Positions 1 through 9,730 of a stretch of 64,000 bases of DNA are shown here, piece by piece. The notes beneath the pieces are model-generated. The model was not told the origin of the DNA and did not search any database. It saw nothing but the letters and a program-made list of their open reading frames with translations. Origin of the DNA: Agarophyton chilense (taxonomy: Eukaryota > Rhodophyta > Florideophyceae > Gracilariales > Gracilariaceae); the NCBI GenBank assembly GCA_030374765.1, contig JARGXX010000095.1, positions 434,001 through 498,000 of the forward strand. The letters run 5' to 3'. How positions within the stretch are numbered: position 1 is the first letter of the stretch; each line of letters opens with the position of its first letter. A program made the position numbers and the translations under genes.

Positions 1-1
1 A

Positions 2-589
2 ATAGAGCCACTTCGAGCGCAGACTGCTGAGTCGGATATTTCGGACACTATTGTGCCTGAGTTTGCCTATGAATATGCTCATACTGGTATACCTCCACAC
101 AACCTGTGCCTCAAAATTGGTGTTCCTGTGATGGTTATTCGAAACGTTCTGCATCCAGTGTTGGTAAATGGAAAAATGTTTGTCGTAGTTCGTGTGGATC
201 AGTTTACGATGCATGTGGCAAGGTTCAACGAAAACGGTCAAGTAATCGAGTCACAAGTGCTGCATCGCATTGATTTTAAGTTTTCCTTTGCAGACATTCC
301 TATGATTCGAAGACAGTTCCCCATTCGACTTGCATTTGCAGCAACAGTTCACAAAAAACAGGGCAAAACTCTGAACGGTTTAGTTGTTGATGTGCGATCA
401 AATTTCTTCTGTGCAGGTGAGCTGTATGTGGCGCTGTCACGAGTGCGAAGGAACGAGCATGTGTGGTTACTGCATGACTCTAGCCTTACGCCTGGCAATC
501 CCCAGACGATACATCCGATGCCAGTTCCACTAATCAATCCAGTGCTTCCTGAGGCTATAGAGTTTTGCAATCCTCACCCCACTACGTAA
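2..589 (+). CDS. Helitron/PIF1-type DNA helicase, C-terminal part (cut by window edge)
   Basis: The frame is open from the first bases of the window to a TAA at 587-589, so the N-terminal part lies outside. What remains is the end of a superfamily 1B (PIF1) helicase: a stretch with LKIGVPVMVIRN and LVNG, as in domain 2 of PIF1-like enzymes, then FPIRLAFAATVHKKQGKTL (motif V-like, HKKQG) and LYVALSRVR (motif VI). In eukaryotes this arrangement is typical of the helicase half of the Helitron Rep/Hel protein, but a host PIF1 gene has the same motifs. The unusual structured repeats just downstream and the transposon-rich surroundings favour a Helitron. The domain is complete at its C-terminus and carries no frameshift or internal stop here. 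Confidence 0.75.
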   Translation: MEPLRAQTAESDISDTIVPEFAYEYAHTGIPPHNLCLKIGVPVMVIRNVLHPVLVNGKMFVVVRVDQFTMHVARFNENGQVIESQVLHRIDFKFSFADIPMIRRQFPIRLAFAATVHKKQGKTLNGLVVDVRSNFFCAGELYVALSRVRRNEHVWLLHDSSLTPGNPQTIHPMPVPLINPVLPEAIEFCNPHPTT

Positions 590-780
590 ATATGCATCAG
601 TGCTCAAACACTCAGCCAAAAAAAATGTTATGCTTTTCTATTTGTTTGCGTGTAAACCTGTTTTGATCTTCAAACTTTTCCCATTCCGGATTAGAGACGC
701 ACGGAGCCATAAAAAGCCAAATCACCAAGATAGTTTGAAACCAATGCATTCTCGTGCTACAAAGAGATATCCGGCGCCAC

Positions 781-1020
781 TGTGCGTGCCGCGGCCGCTG
801 CTAAGGCGCGCAGCGCCTTTAGCGGCCGTCAAGTTGCAAAGTACTTGCCTGTACGTCGCTAGCGGCCGTCAAGTTGCATAGTCCGTCACTTTAAGTCTAC
901 ACTGCAAGTAATAGTATTGGCGGCAGTGCAAACGGAAATATGTGCGTGCTGCGGCCGCTGCTAAGGCGCGCAGCGCCGCTAGCGGCCGTCAAGTTGCTAA
1001 GTCCGTGCCTGTACGTCGAC
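781..1020. repeat. Tandem GC-rich palindromic repeat, period about 160 bp
   Basis: Two units begin at 781 and 941 with the same sequence TGTGCGTGCYGCGGCCGCTG. Each contains an outer inverted repeat CGGCCGCT...AGCGGCCG and an inner hairpin GGCGC-GCA-GCGCC. The word AGCGGCCGTCAAGTTGC occurs at 821, 861 and 981. Both units continue into a shared CACTGCAAGT tail (about 900 and 1020). Confidence 0.8.
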
Positions 1021-1370
1021 ACTGCAAGTTACAGTTTCGGAGGCAGTTTGAACGGCATAATATGCTACAAATGCCCCATTGCTTTTAAAATAAAATGTCC
1101 TTAACCAAGCTCACCATACATTTCAGAGCTCGTTTCACGATATATCTTTAATATATCGTGCACCAGCTAATGCTAAACGGCACAGCGCTCCGAGTAGCCG
1201 ATACCCTTCTATGATCCATCACTGTACGTCGACACTGTCAATAATAGAATCTTCAGCAAGCTTGGCCTTATATCTCTGCAAAAGGCTACGCGTAGAGCTA
1301 CAAACGCTACTAAAAGCTCAAGAATAGTATAATAAGCCTTATAGAAACGAAATAGTCGAGGAGAACAACC

Positions 1371-1404
1371 GCGGCGCGCAGCGCCGCCTGCGGCCGAAGG
1401 CCGC
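1371..1404. repeat. Two adjacent perfect hairpins
   Basis: GCGGCGC-GCA-GCGCCGC (1371-1387) is followed after two bases by GCGGCC-GAA-GGCCGC (1390-1404). Both stems are perfect with 3-nt loops. A 3'-terminal hairpin is a Helitron hallmark, but no CTRR-T end follows at the usual distance, so the role is open. Confidence 0.7.
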
Positions 1405-1863
1405 TTTCTCTTGTGAACTCTTCTGTAATGACTGGCTAAAAATACCGGGTTAGAGCCGGAAAGATAGGGTTATTGACCGGACCTCACGCCTTCTTCAGGT
1501 TATAGACGTTTCTCATTAGGGTCAGTTGCGCAACTGCTCGGGTACGCAGACATTGGTGATCGTCATCTAAGCTGAATATTGTCTGCCCTGGTATCAATAG
1601 AAATAAACTGTTGATCACCGACAGCTCATCCTCCAGCTCAGTCACTAGCGATTTTGATCTACGATGAAGATTGGAACACCCATCGCCACACTCTTCTACT
1701 CTCTGCCGACGTTGCACTGTGCAGCTGAGAGCCTACCAGACTTCCATATATCGTTTCCTCTTAATTCCAATCTGAAAAAAGAATTCGTGGTTTTCTGGAG
1801 AAGTCATGGTCGTGACAGATGTAGAATGAGAGGCAGCTAGGACATGTAAAACGATAATACCTT

Positions 1864-2250
1864 TCATCTCAAAGACAGTAGCGGATGCTGACCTTGAGCA
1901 TTCAAGACACGGTTGAAATTGGTTGCAATCTTTGAAAGAACATAGCTAGGCAAAAAGACCTCAAATGTAGCCATTCGCGACAAATTTGATTGGCATACAC
2001 TGCTCATTGTTGCAGAGTCCTGAACTTCTTTGAGCACGTTGAGTAGCATATCTTTTGCCTCATTCAAGAATCTTTGACCCAGCTTGCAATTGATGTCATC
2101 AACGTCAAGTTCAATTTGTTCGAACACAGAATAGTAATTCCACTCTTTCAAACCATCACTAAGAGTTACTCTGCCTTCATTGTTATCATCAATACTGCCA
2201 GTCACAATGATATCCTCTAATCCTAAACTGTCTTCAAATGTACAATCCAT
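1864..2250 (-). CDS. Hypothetical protein, unrecognised
   Basis: A 128-codon frame with an ATG and a TGA stop. The product is acidic in its first half and has no motif I recognise; the second half is likely helical. In-frame stops and no clear extension upstream suggest it may be a fragment of a larger decayed gene or transposon. No start context or neighbour supports it, so it may be chance. Confidence 0.2.
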   Translation of the reverse strand: MDCTFEDSLGLEDIIVTGSIDDNNEGRVTLSDGLKEWNYYSVFEQIELDVDDINCKLGQRFLNEAKDMLLNVLKEVQDSATMSSVCQSNLSRMATFEVFLPSYVLSKIATNFNRVLNAQGQHPLLSLR

Positions 2251-3105
2251 TTCATTGCTGAATAATGAGGAACAAACATCTTCAACTGCAATGCTTTGAG
2301 ATTCAATCTATTTGTTGTTACTGTCTCGAGGGTATTTGTAGCTAGAGATACTTCACCATCTTCATGAAGGCACAAATTTCATTGTCTGAAATGATGTTGT
2401 GGTTCTCAAATATCTAGACTGAATTTATAGCTGAAGTAGTGCGGCTCGTTGTAGTACTGTTTGTAGCAGAGAGCGAAAATGTAGGATCATTATCGCTTCT
2501 ATCTCTTCCCGTGTGATTTAAAGTATCCATATACTGGTCTAAACCCTGATTACGATCTGTTGGAAGTTCGGGAGTTAGCACTGCAACTGATATTGGAATA
2601 CCTCATTCATCTTCTTCGGCGAGCTCCAATGGTGAACTTTCTTCTAAATTTGATTAAGGCAAAGCTCGGTCATTGTTGACGTGAGAACCACTAATAGGCG
2701 TCTCAGGACTATTTTCAGTATATGGACTTGCAGAAGATTGTTGTGGGTTTGGAACAAACGCTTCAATTTCGCGCACGGCTGAAGCAGTCGGCATGTTTTG
2801 AGAGCTCAGTGTAACCGATAATAGATTGTTGTTCTGGGAGAAAGTAATAGATGATGTTCATCCAATATACTGATTAAAGATAACTCCGTAAGAAGCTGGG
2901 CTAGACGGGGTCGTCCGCGAGGATCTACGTCCCAGATCGGTGAGGCTCACCTTTGAACGGTGAGCTTCACCGAAACTCGGTGAAATGGGACCATTTCACC
3001 GAATTTCACCCAGAAAAATTGGTGAGGAAAATTCCTTAGCGTAGTGTTATGGGGTTAACATAGATATTCTATGGCCTCAAAAGCTGTTTCAATCTGCACA
3101 GGTAG
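2251..3105. other. Non-coding stretch with a hairpin cluster
   Basis: No gene seen. The only structure noticed is the GGTGA/TCACC inverted-repeat cluster at 2939-3037. Confidence 0.5.
2939..3037. repeat. Cluster of GGTGA/TCACC hairpins
   Basis: Within 100 bp there are GGTGAG-G-CTCACC (2939-2951), CGGTGA-GCT-TCACCG (2958-2972, wobble in the centre), a perfect 11-bp stem CGGTGAAATGG-GA-CCATTTCACCG (2978-3001) and further single TCACC and GGTGA words to 3035. Nothing comparable is seen elsewhere in the window. Confidence 0.8.
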
Positions 3106-3476
3106 GATCACACGAAGTCCACGCCACACCACCTGGACAACCGTTCAGCCATACTTATTGCCCAAAATCAAGCACCAACGAAACGTCGAAAGTACATAGA
3201 CCTTCGACACCATTACTCTCAACACTACATTGCCGCAAACACAATAACTCTACCCTGCGTACCGACGCACGACATGAAGACAGACGTATTCACAAAACCT
3301 TTCCACCGAGGCCACTATGAGAACGTAAGAGAACAACTGGAAATATGCCAACACTACGTACGAAGGGTAAATGTGATGCATCAACCGGGGACTGTCAATC
3401 AGCACACCGTCTTTGATACATCCCATTTTCCAAGTGACAATCAGCACACCGTCTTTGATACATCCCATTTTCCAAG
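3106..3476 (+). pseudogene. Ty1/copia RNase H C-terminal relic with 3' junction
   Basis: One open frame from about 3106 matches the end of the RNase H domain of the copia element whose 3' half lies at 45.3-46.8 kb: AILIAQNQAPT, RKYIDLRHHY, and TDVFTKPFHR for the TADILTKPL block. The 5' part of the element is absent. The relic continues into a CCGGGGAC polypurine-like tract (3385-3392), a duplicated 42-bp unit and an LTR remnant, so it is the 3' end of an insertion from a related copia family. Confidence 0.75.
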
Positions 3477-3479
3477 TGA
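3396..3479. repeat. 42-bp unit, two exact tandem copies
   Basis: Two identical 42-bp units (3396-3437, 3438-3479) plus the first 9 bases of a third lie exactly between the polypurine tract and the LTR remnant. A 43-bp counterpart stands once at the same place in the intact copia element (about 46831-46873). Confidence 0.85.
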
Positions 3480-3574
3480 CAATCAGCATTACAGTGCTAG
3501 CGATACTTTAGACACGACGACGACGGCGACGACGTTACAACAAAATAAAGAATGGTCAGAATCTTCCTTTCACA
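3477..3574 (+). mobile_element. Copia LTR remnant
   Basis: TGACAATCAGCATTACAG and a later GGTCAG..CTTCC..TCACA block match, with mismatches and small gaps, the 90-bp LTR at 30603-30692 and 46874-46963. Begins TG and ends CA. It follows the RNase H relic in the expected 3' position. Confidence 0.65.
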
Positions 3575-3850
3575 AATAGCTCAAATTGTGACGGGTGGCC
3601 ATGGACTGCCTTCTCTCCAGTGGAGAGCATCCGCAATGTGACGACATTCAATACACATCCTCGTCATCTGTGTCCTTGACCACGATGGCGACAATTGCGT
3701 TCAACGGGTTTCCCCATTTCATTCTATGGCACAACGTTCGGCACACTAGATTGGGACGATACAGAACAGTCCGAAAGCCTTTGAGAGTGCCCACTATGTC
3801 AAGCGGGAGGACAAACCGTGGCTTTTTTATGATTTAAAAGATTCTATCCG

Positions 3851-3990
3851 GAGATCGATTGTCGAGGTATCTGGAGGCGGGTAGGAAACTAGAGACTTGG
3901 TAGAATGCGTATTCTGTAATCCTGAGATCGATCGTAAAGATATCTGGAGGCGGACAGGAAACTAGAGAGTTGCGGAATGCGTATCCTGTA
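3851..3990. repeat. About 72-bp imperfect tandem duplication
   Basis: GAGATCGAT..ATCTGGAGGCGG..AGGAAACTAGAGA..AGAATGCGTATYCTGTAA occurs twice in tandem (about 3851-3920 and 3923-3990) with point differences. The second copy runs directly into the zinc-finger reading frame, so the repeat duplicates the sequence around that exon's start. Confidence 0.7.
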
Positions 3991-4184
3991 AAGGAGCAGG
4001 CTCTTGTAATTGCGATGCTTGCAAAGGTTCTGGAAAGGATGGATTTGACATTTGTTTGATGTGCGATGGAAAAACATGTTTGAAATGTACCGTCTGTCAG
4101 GGCGTAGGGACGGTGGATCGCATCAGGCGTAGCGGCACAGATGACATGAAAGAGTACACAGTAGAGAACGAAGAAGCGTCTTGA
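3964..4184 (+). CDS. DnaJ-type (CxxCxGxG) zinc-finger protein, terminal exon or fragment
   Basis: A frame ending at TGA 4182-4184 encodes about 70 residues with eleven cysteines: ECVSCKGAG, CNCDACKGSG, CLMCDGK, CLKCTVCQGVG. This is the repeated CxxCxGxG pattern of the DnaJ central zinc finger and of small plastid BSD2-like chaperones. There is no in-frame ATG; a TAG lies just upstream. A possible earlier exon carries CPLCQAGGQT (3788-3817) in another frame, and a GT at 3817 with an AG before 3964 would join them in phase, but this is only a suggestion. It may equally be a broken gene. Confidence 0.45.
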
Positions 4185-4626
4185 GGTGGAATGGGATGGT
4201 AGTGGTGAAGGTGATAGCGTGGTGGCGGCTTTCCTTCATGCTTTACATTAGACACAGATGCGCGTGGGCGGAAACGGATATTCAGCGGTCAAGAAGATTA
4301 CAGTAACGCAAGAATGGAAGAAAGCCATGCCTTTTCCATATAGCATATGTCAAACAAAGAAAAGTGAAAAGGTAATGTAGTCTTAAAGTGTTCGCAGATG
4401 ATATCATTTACAAAGCAGCAATCGGTTAAGTTACGACTTCGGAAAGAGTAATTGTTTAGCCCCTATCGGATTATCGTGGCTGCGGTGTGTTATTTGCCTT
4501 TCGTCTCTGACGTCTAACATGCAAGGCAAACTGAACACAGGTATGTTGAAAATGGAAGCGAAGGACTTCCGAAAGAAGGATTTGCAAAAGAAAGATTTGC
4601 AAAAGGATTTGCAGAGCTCGGAACTA
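4185..4626. other. Intergenic, nothing recognised
   Basis: A gap of about 440 bp between the zinc-finger frame and the 3' end of the dehydrogenase gene. A short direct repeat of AAGAAGGATTTGCAAA-like words is seen near 4574-4612. Confidence 0.4.
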
Positions 4627-5539
4627 CTAGCTCATAAGTAATCCGCCGTTTTGATCGATGATTTCACCACAGATGAAGCCGGCGAGAGGAGATATCAAAA
4701 ATTTGACAGTGTGAGCGAATTCTTCGGGCTCGCAGAACCTACCAACTGGAATGTACTCCAATAGCATTTTGACCATTTCCTTAGGGTAAGCCTCAACACC
4801 TGGTGTTCGAATGTAAGCGGGGGCTATACCATTGACAGTGATACCGTCCTTGGCACACTCGCGAGCAAGGGCGAAGGTGAATGTTTGAAGAGCGCCTTTT
4901 GTCGTTGAATACGCAATTCCTGTCGTATGGCCACCTGTTTTGCCAGCTATAGAGCAAGTATTGACTATCCGGCCCCATTTTCGCTTTCGCATGTTAGGCA
5001 ATAGCGCGCGCGAAATGAGGAAGGCGGAGTCAACATTTTGTGAAAAGCATTCTCGCCACGCCTCAAGGTTAGTTTGGGCAATAGGCGTTCTGGCCAAAAT
5101 ACCATTGTTGTTGACAAGAACATACACGGGATGAAAGTCATTAGTGATTCTCTCCATGGCTCTTTCAATGGAATCAGAGTTGCAGGGATCGAAGCATATG
5201 GGATAGCACTGAGTTTCGTTGACAAGTGGGCCAAGGGCCGTGAGGAGTTCGGAAAGAGCCTGCTCGTCGCTGTCATGTATGACGACTCGGAAACCTTCCT
5301 CCAGCAACATGCGTACCGTGGCTTGACCAAGAACGCCCGCTGAGCCCGTTACCTGGAGAGGGAGAAGTGATGGAGGGAAGGATGTGTTGACATGGGGTGT
5401 CAGTGCATGTGTAAGGGAGAGAGTTTGATTCGTATTAAATCGGAAAGTGACGAAGTGCACGTCAGCAAAAGAAGGTCAATGTGGAGCATACCATAGCGGT
5501 TTTCATGTCGGGCTCGTAGGTGCGCATGAAGCTGGACAT
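4627..5539 (-). CDS. Short-chain dehydrogenase/reductase, two exons
   Basis: Proposed model: exon 1 5539-5492 and exon 2 5352-4627 on the minus strand, with a 139-bp GTATGC...CTCCAG intron. It gives 257 residues, a normal length for a classical SDR. The intron places an ATG-led 16-residue start directly before VTGSAGVLG; reading through it would give an unlikely leader. Visible features are the cofactor glycine motif TGSAGVLG (about 18-25), NNNG (97-100, usually NNAG), the Asn of helix 4 (122), catalytic Ser150, Tyr164 and Lys168 (YSTTK), and a C-terminal GEIIDQNGG. It should bind NAD(P)(H) and oxidise or reduce an alcohol/carbonyl; the FabG-like shape does not fix the substrate. No targeting peptide is apparent, so it is probably cytosolic. 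Confidence 0.85.
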
Positions 5540-6761
5540 GATGGCGGGTTCAGACGAGATAGAAATGACGTAAGGTTGCGAAAACGGTGGTTTGGAGGCG
5601 ACGCCGGTAACGATAAGCGATAGGCGGAGCGCGAAGGCGCGCCTGACGCGCCAGGGCGCGAAGGTGCAGGGCGCGGGCGATGGACGATGAGAGTGAGAGT
5701 TGGGAAGAAGTCACAGAGGGGGGAGGCGTAGGGAGACGGCGAGAAAGAGCGATGGACAAGAAGCGAAGAATGGTGATTGAGATATAGAGATGGATGTAGT
5801 TTAAAAGGAGAAGGAGGGCGCGAGAGCGCGTAACGAAAGCAACGCGGCGGTAGTAGTTGTAGGAGCAGGCGGAGAAGGGGTGGAGGATGTACGAGGGGTG
5901 TGGAAGGGGTAGGGAAGGGAACGGGGAACGGGAAGCGGAGGATTAATCTGGCGATGAGAGTGGAGCAACGGTCAAAGTGTGGAGGAAGGGAAGAGGGGGG
6001 GCGGGAAGGAAGGGAGGGGGTGTTTGGAGGGTGAAGTTGGAGAAGGCGTTATCAACTGGAGACTAGTGCTGATGCGCTCATGAATGGATGGGATGGGGAT
6101 GGAGCGCTGCGCAGTGTCGAGTGGCAGGGTTGGGGCGTGGCGCGATGCAGCGCGCCGCCGTGAATTGTGGGCAGCTTCATCACGTGGCGACGCGCCATTG
6201 GTGCGCGCCGTGGAAAGAGCGATGACAGCTGGTACACGTGGAAACGTGGAATCGATATGCTAAATGGCTACCTTGGTACATGTACATTTCAAACGTCGGT
6301 GCTTCTGAGAGCACTCTTCTTTGCTCTGCTCCTCGCTGCTTTATAACTACCAAGGGTACCGGTGGTCCATCGTCAACAATGAGCACGTGTTGCGGTCGTG
6401 CTTTCGTGAACAGATTCCAGCCTTCAATGTGCCGATTTGACTATGCGTGCGGTTTGCCATACAACGGAGACGGACGCGAACGTCGGCGCGCCTAGAGCTT
6501 TCAGCGCAAACAGCGCCGCACAACGCAATACGAACGGTACTTAACAAGATGCAAACGTTTCACGAGGCGGACGCACATGGATGCAGCGTGCCGAAGCTTG
6601 CAAACTTTTTAGCCGGTTTTCGTTCCTTTACGTTTACCACCGTACGTACGTAGGACACACAAACATAAGCATCTACAAGGTCTTAGGACACACAAATGTT
6701 GGGCGAGCGCAACAACGGTGCAAAGCTGCGACAGTGCAAAGAGGAGAGCAAAATGTTAAAG
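5540..6761. other. Intergenic/upstream region of the dehydrogenase gene
   Basis: About 1.2 kb, purine-rich on the plus strand between 5870 and 6050 and GC-rich near 5630-5680. CACGTG palindromes occur at 6181 and 6236. No gene is supported. Confidence 0.5.
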
Positions 6762-7322
6762 CTAATAATAGCCACCGGTAGCCTTACCCGTAGCGTCCAA
6801 AACGCCCTGCCAGTAGTCTTTCTCGTAGTCTGCCTTGGCATCCACGTCAAGGAGCGCCTCGATTTGTCCAGAGTTTTCACGAACGGCGTACACGGTGAGC
6901 GGGCGAGGGCCTTGCAACTTTCCAAGAAGTGGCCCGATGAGGGGGGGGAACGGGCACCAGTCACCGGCCAATTCACCGGTTGTGAGATCCCAAGAAGATT
7001 TGTGTTGCGTGCAGGTCAACACTCCGTCACCAATGCTTCCGTCTGTGAGAGGAGTTCCCAAGTGAGGGCAGATGTTGGCTGACGCGTACACTTGTCCGTC
7101 GTAGTCGCATGAGACGAGGATCTGTTGACCAGCAACAACCACGCCCTTGAGCTCGCCCGGCACGATTTCAGAGGTTTCCAACAGCGGCACCCACGCCTCC
7201 TGCTTCATGCAAGGCGCGACGCGGGCTGGGGCAGCGCGGCGGCGCGTGCAGACGGCCTTATTGGAAGTAGAATTTGTGAGCTGCACGCCCTTGAAGGAAG
7301 TGGTGGGGACGAAGGCGGACAT
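6762..7322 (-). CDS. Plastid-targeted Rieske [2Fe-2S] domain protein
   Basis: 186 residues from the ATG at 7322, preferred over a frame-open upstream start because MSAFVPTTSF begins a red-algal style transit peptide (Phe at position 4, Ser/Thr/Arg-rich, to about residue 37). The Rieske fold follows: CPHLGTPL (Cys85, His87) and CTQHKSSWD (Cys104, His107) supply the four cluster ligands. The C-terminal part has a PFPPLIGPLLGKLQGPRPL segment. It should carry a 2Fe-2S cluster and act in electron transfer or redox sensing in the plastid. The overall layout recalls the plant thylakoid protein PSB33 family, whose Rieske-like domain has lost ligands; here all four are kept. It lacks the membrane anchor of the cytochrome b6f Rieske subunit. 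No intron is needed. Confidence 0.8.
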   Translation of the reverse strand: MSAFVPTTSFKGVQLTNSTSNKAVCTRRRAAPARVAPCMKQEAWVPLLETSEIVPGELKGVVVAGQQILVSCDYDGQVYASANICPHLGTPLTDGSIGDGVLTCTQHKSSWDLTTGELAGDWCPFPPLIGPLLGKLQGPRPLTVYAVRENSGQIEALLDVDAKADYEKDYWQGVLDATGKATGGYY

Positions 7323-7511
7323 TGTGTGATGCGGCGGAGAAAAAGGCGAGATGAGTGTGAGCGGGAAGGCGTGAAATGGGCGCGTAGCTCGAGATAGCAC
7401 GCGGCTACCAAAATGGAGTCTCAACGGGCTACGGTGAGAGACGGCACCAACGGAGGCAGCAGATGCGAACCAGCGAAATGACGAGGGTTACGAAAAGGGT
7501 GCGGGAGACAG

Positions 7512-7550
7512 CACAACCTACACACACAACCTACACACACAACCTACACA
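7512..7550. repeat. 13-bp minisatellite, 3 exact copies
   Basis: CACAACCTACACA repeated three times without mismatch, upstream of the Rieske gene. Confidence 0.95.
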
Positions 7551-7750
7551 GATTGGAGACACGGGCAGTAGATACATTTCTGCCAAGATCCAAAGTGGAC
7601 GAGTGGCGCAGGTGCAGCGGCGCACATGGTATTGGTGGGGCGTCGCCTTGTTCTGACCAATCGACGAGCTCGATACGCGAGCAGCGAGATGAGCTGCGAT
7701 TTCATTGATCTGCTGCGCCATGGCTTCCCCAATCTCGGGCGGGCGACCGG

Positions 7751-7789
7751 CCCTGCCGACCAGCCCTGCCGACCAGCCCTGCCGACCAG
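7751..7789. repeat. 13-bp minisatellite, 3 exact copies
   Basis: CCCTGCCGACCAG repeated three times without mismatch; a partial copy precedes it. Different sequence but same period as the array at 7512. Confidence 0.95.
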
Positions 7790-8329
7790 CATTCATTGCG
7801 GTTCCGTTTGTACACGGCGACAACGTGGCCCCGTGTCAACACCACAAACAATACCGTTCTTACCGTTTGTTGCTCTTGAAAAAGTTACACGTCATGCACC
7901 ACGCACGTATGCACGTATGCAACTCACACTTTTCATATCACATTCGCGCCTCCATTGGCGCGTTTGTGTCGGCACGCTGTCCCAACAAACTCCCTCGTAA
8001 CCGACAGGTGCCCCTCCCTCCTCCATGACGCAACTCTGTGTTGCCATACCCGCCACTTCTTCTTCGCCTACGTAACCATCAGAACGCACTGCATCCACGT
8101 GCTTCACACCTACACCCTCGTTTCCCCTCGACCCACCCTTCTTCGTCGTCAACCTTGTGGCGCAAATTCCGCCCTCTTCCCATCACATTAACACAGCCTC
8201 CTTGTTTGGGAGATCAAACCCACACGCCGCCAATTATTTACCTTTGCATTTCGCGCCCCAACATTTCGCTCGAGAGTCGCTTCGCATGGCACGGGTCGAT
8301 GTACCACCTTCATAGTCCCAGAACAACAC

Positions 8330-9322
8330 ATGCAAATCAAAACGGGCTCACATGAGCCTTTACAACGTCGACGCTTTGCACGATGGGCTGCCCTCCACGC
8401 CTGGAAGCTTGCCGGCTTGACAGCCTTCGTTACCTTCGTCGGCGTCTTCATAGCCGTCTCCCTCTCTCTTCTCCTGCGGCCCACGCGCTCCTACTTTTTC
8501 CCTCTCTTCTCTGACGTAGCCAAGCATCAACCCGAGGCCGCGATACTGCGCATTGCCTTCGCTACGACTACAGCCTTATTCTTCGCTACCACCACAGCTT
8601 CTCTCCAGCACTGTCGCGCCTTGCAACTTTTCCCTCGAGGTTCTCATTCACATCACCCCGTTGACCACGTACACATGAGCGACGATGATCTTTCCGAAAT
8701 CGTTGTGAAAGCCACCACCCCGAAGCACCGACATCCTAAATCATTCTCCTATCCCCTTCTTTTATTTATACTCTTCTCCATGCTGCTTGCGCTTGCAGTA
8801 CTTCAGCACATGGGAGTTTCTTCGCTTGCTGCGCCCAACATACGTCGCACCCAAGTGATCAAAATTGGTGCATATGCTCTATGCATCTCGTGGTCTCTTG
8901 CCATGTGTTTCCTGATATGGTACTTTCTAAAGTTGCAGCATATGCCTAACCGCATACACCCTCATCTTCCACTTCAACTCGGAGAAGGAACCGATTCTGG
9001 TACCCCCAGAGCTGAAACTGTATCAACAAAGTTGTTCAGCCGCTTCTCGCAACGTCTCTCGACTATGGCTTCACGGTTTGTGGTAATTCTGAGACCTATT
9101 TGCCTCACTGGCCAGGCAGTTTGTGTCATAAAGATTGTTGGGCTTTGGTTTGCGTTGGATTCTTTCTCGATTTCCAAGATAAAGTTGGTCAAGATCGCGC
9201 TACTTGCAGCTCTTGCATTCGCTGAATACACAGCCGCATTTTTCTTCGCGTTCTTCATGACCATACTAGCAGTCGATATGAGATCAAAGGCTTCTACCCC
9301 AGACATACTGTTGCATGCCTAA
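8330..9322 (+). CDS. Multi-span membrane protein, DRAM/Frag1/Sfk1-like
   Basis: 330 residues from ATG 8330, no intron. About six hydrophobic segments are visible: residues 27-50, 72-92, 140-160, 175-197, 245-275 and 285-312. After the first span comes FPLFSDVAKHQPEAAILR, like the PxxSDxGxxxPE loop that follows the first helix in DRAM/Frag1/Sfk1 proteins, and the last span starts with an EYTAAFFFAFFMT segment resembling that family's final helix. Family members act in endomembranes (autophagy modulation, GPI-anchor lipid remodelling, phosphoinositide control); which of these applies cannot be told. A basic, His-rich loop lies at about 100-140. The family call rests on pattern only; a lineage-specific membrane protein is the alternative. 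Confidence 0.55.
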   Translation: MQIKTGSHEPLQRRRFARWAALHAWKLAGLTAFVTFVGVFIAVSLSLLLRPTRSYFFPLFSDVAKHQPEAAILRIAFATTTALFFATTTASLQHCRALQLFPRGSHSHHPVDHVHMSDDDLSEIVVKATTPKHRHPKSFSYPLLLFILFSMLLALAVLQHMGVSSLAAPNIRRTQVIKIGAYALCISWSLAMCFLIWYFLKLQHMPNRIHPHLPLQLGEGTDSGTPRAETVSTKLFSRFSQRLSTMASRFVVILRPICLTGQAVCVIKIVGLWFALDSFSISKIKLVKIALLAALAFAEYTAAFFFAFFMTILAVDMRSKASTPDILLHA

Positions 9323-9730
9323 GCTCATACCGGCTGTTTACATCACGTAATTGGGGACGGGCATTCTTACCTTCCTTCTGCTGGAAAGTTCTCCCTTCTT
9401 GAAAGACGGATTATATAAAGTATTTTCCAGCCGCGCGAAAAGATGAAAGACTGCTGAAAATTGTGTGTGGGAAATCAGCACCTGTAAATTGGTGTTTGTG
9501 TGGCGGGGGGTTGGTTGGCTAAAGACTCGCAGAATCTACCAGAACAAAAAGCGAAAGCGATAACCATCGTAGGCGATGCGGTCGGGGATGATAAATGACT
9601 GGCTGCAAGCGGGGTTCCTTGGTTCCGTATGCTAGTTAACGACAGATGGCAATTTCATGCTACGGGTCTGCAAGACAATGCGACAGTGCTACGCAGAAAG
9701 ACGCGGATGAAATAGCACCGCAGGATGCAA
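9323..9730. other. Convergent 3' spacer
   Basis: About 400 bp between two convergent genes. No further feature recognised. Confidence 0.5.

Larger units (their letters stand above)
590..1863. other. Non-coding stretch with structured GC-rich repeats
   Basis: No convincing gene. It holds the GC-rich repeats at 781-1020 and the twin hairpin at 1371-1404, both listed separately. A short piece near 1221-1250 again resembles the repeat word GTACGTCGACACTG, so degraded copies extend further. This could be the 3' non-coding part of the Helitron, but I could not identify a CTRR terminus. Confidence 0.5.
7323..8329. other. Divergent intergenic region
   Basis: About 1 kb between the divergent starts of the Rieske gene and the DRAM-like gene, so it should hold both promoters. 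It contains two 13-bp-period arrays (listed separately) and a 9-bp duplication GCACGTATG near 7904-7921. No coding frame is convincing. Confidence 0.5.
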
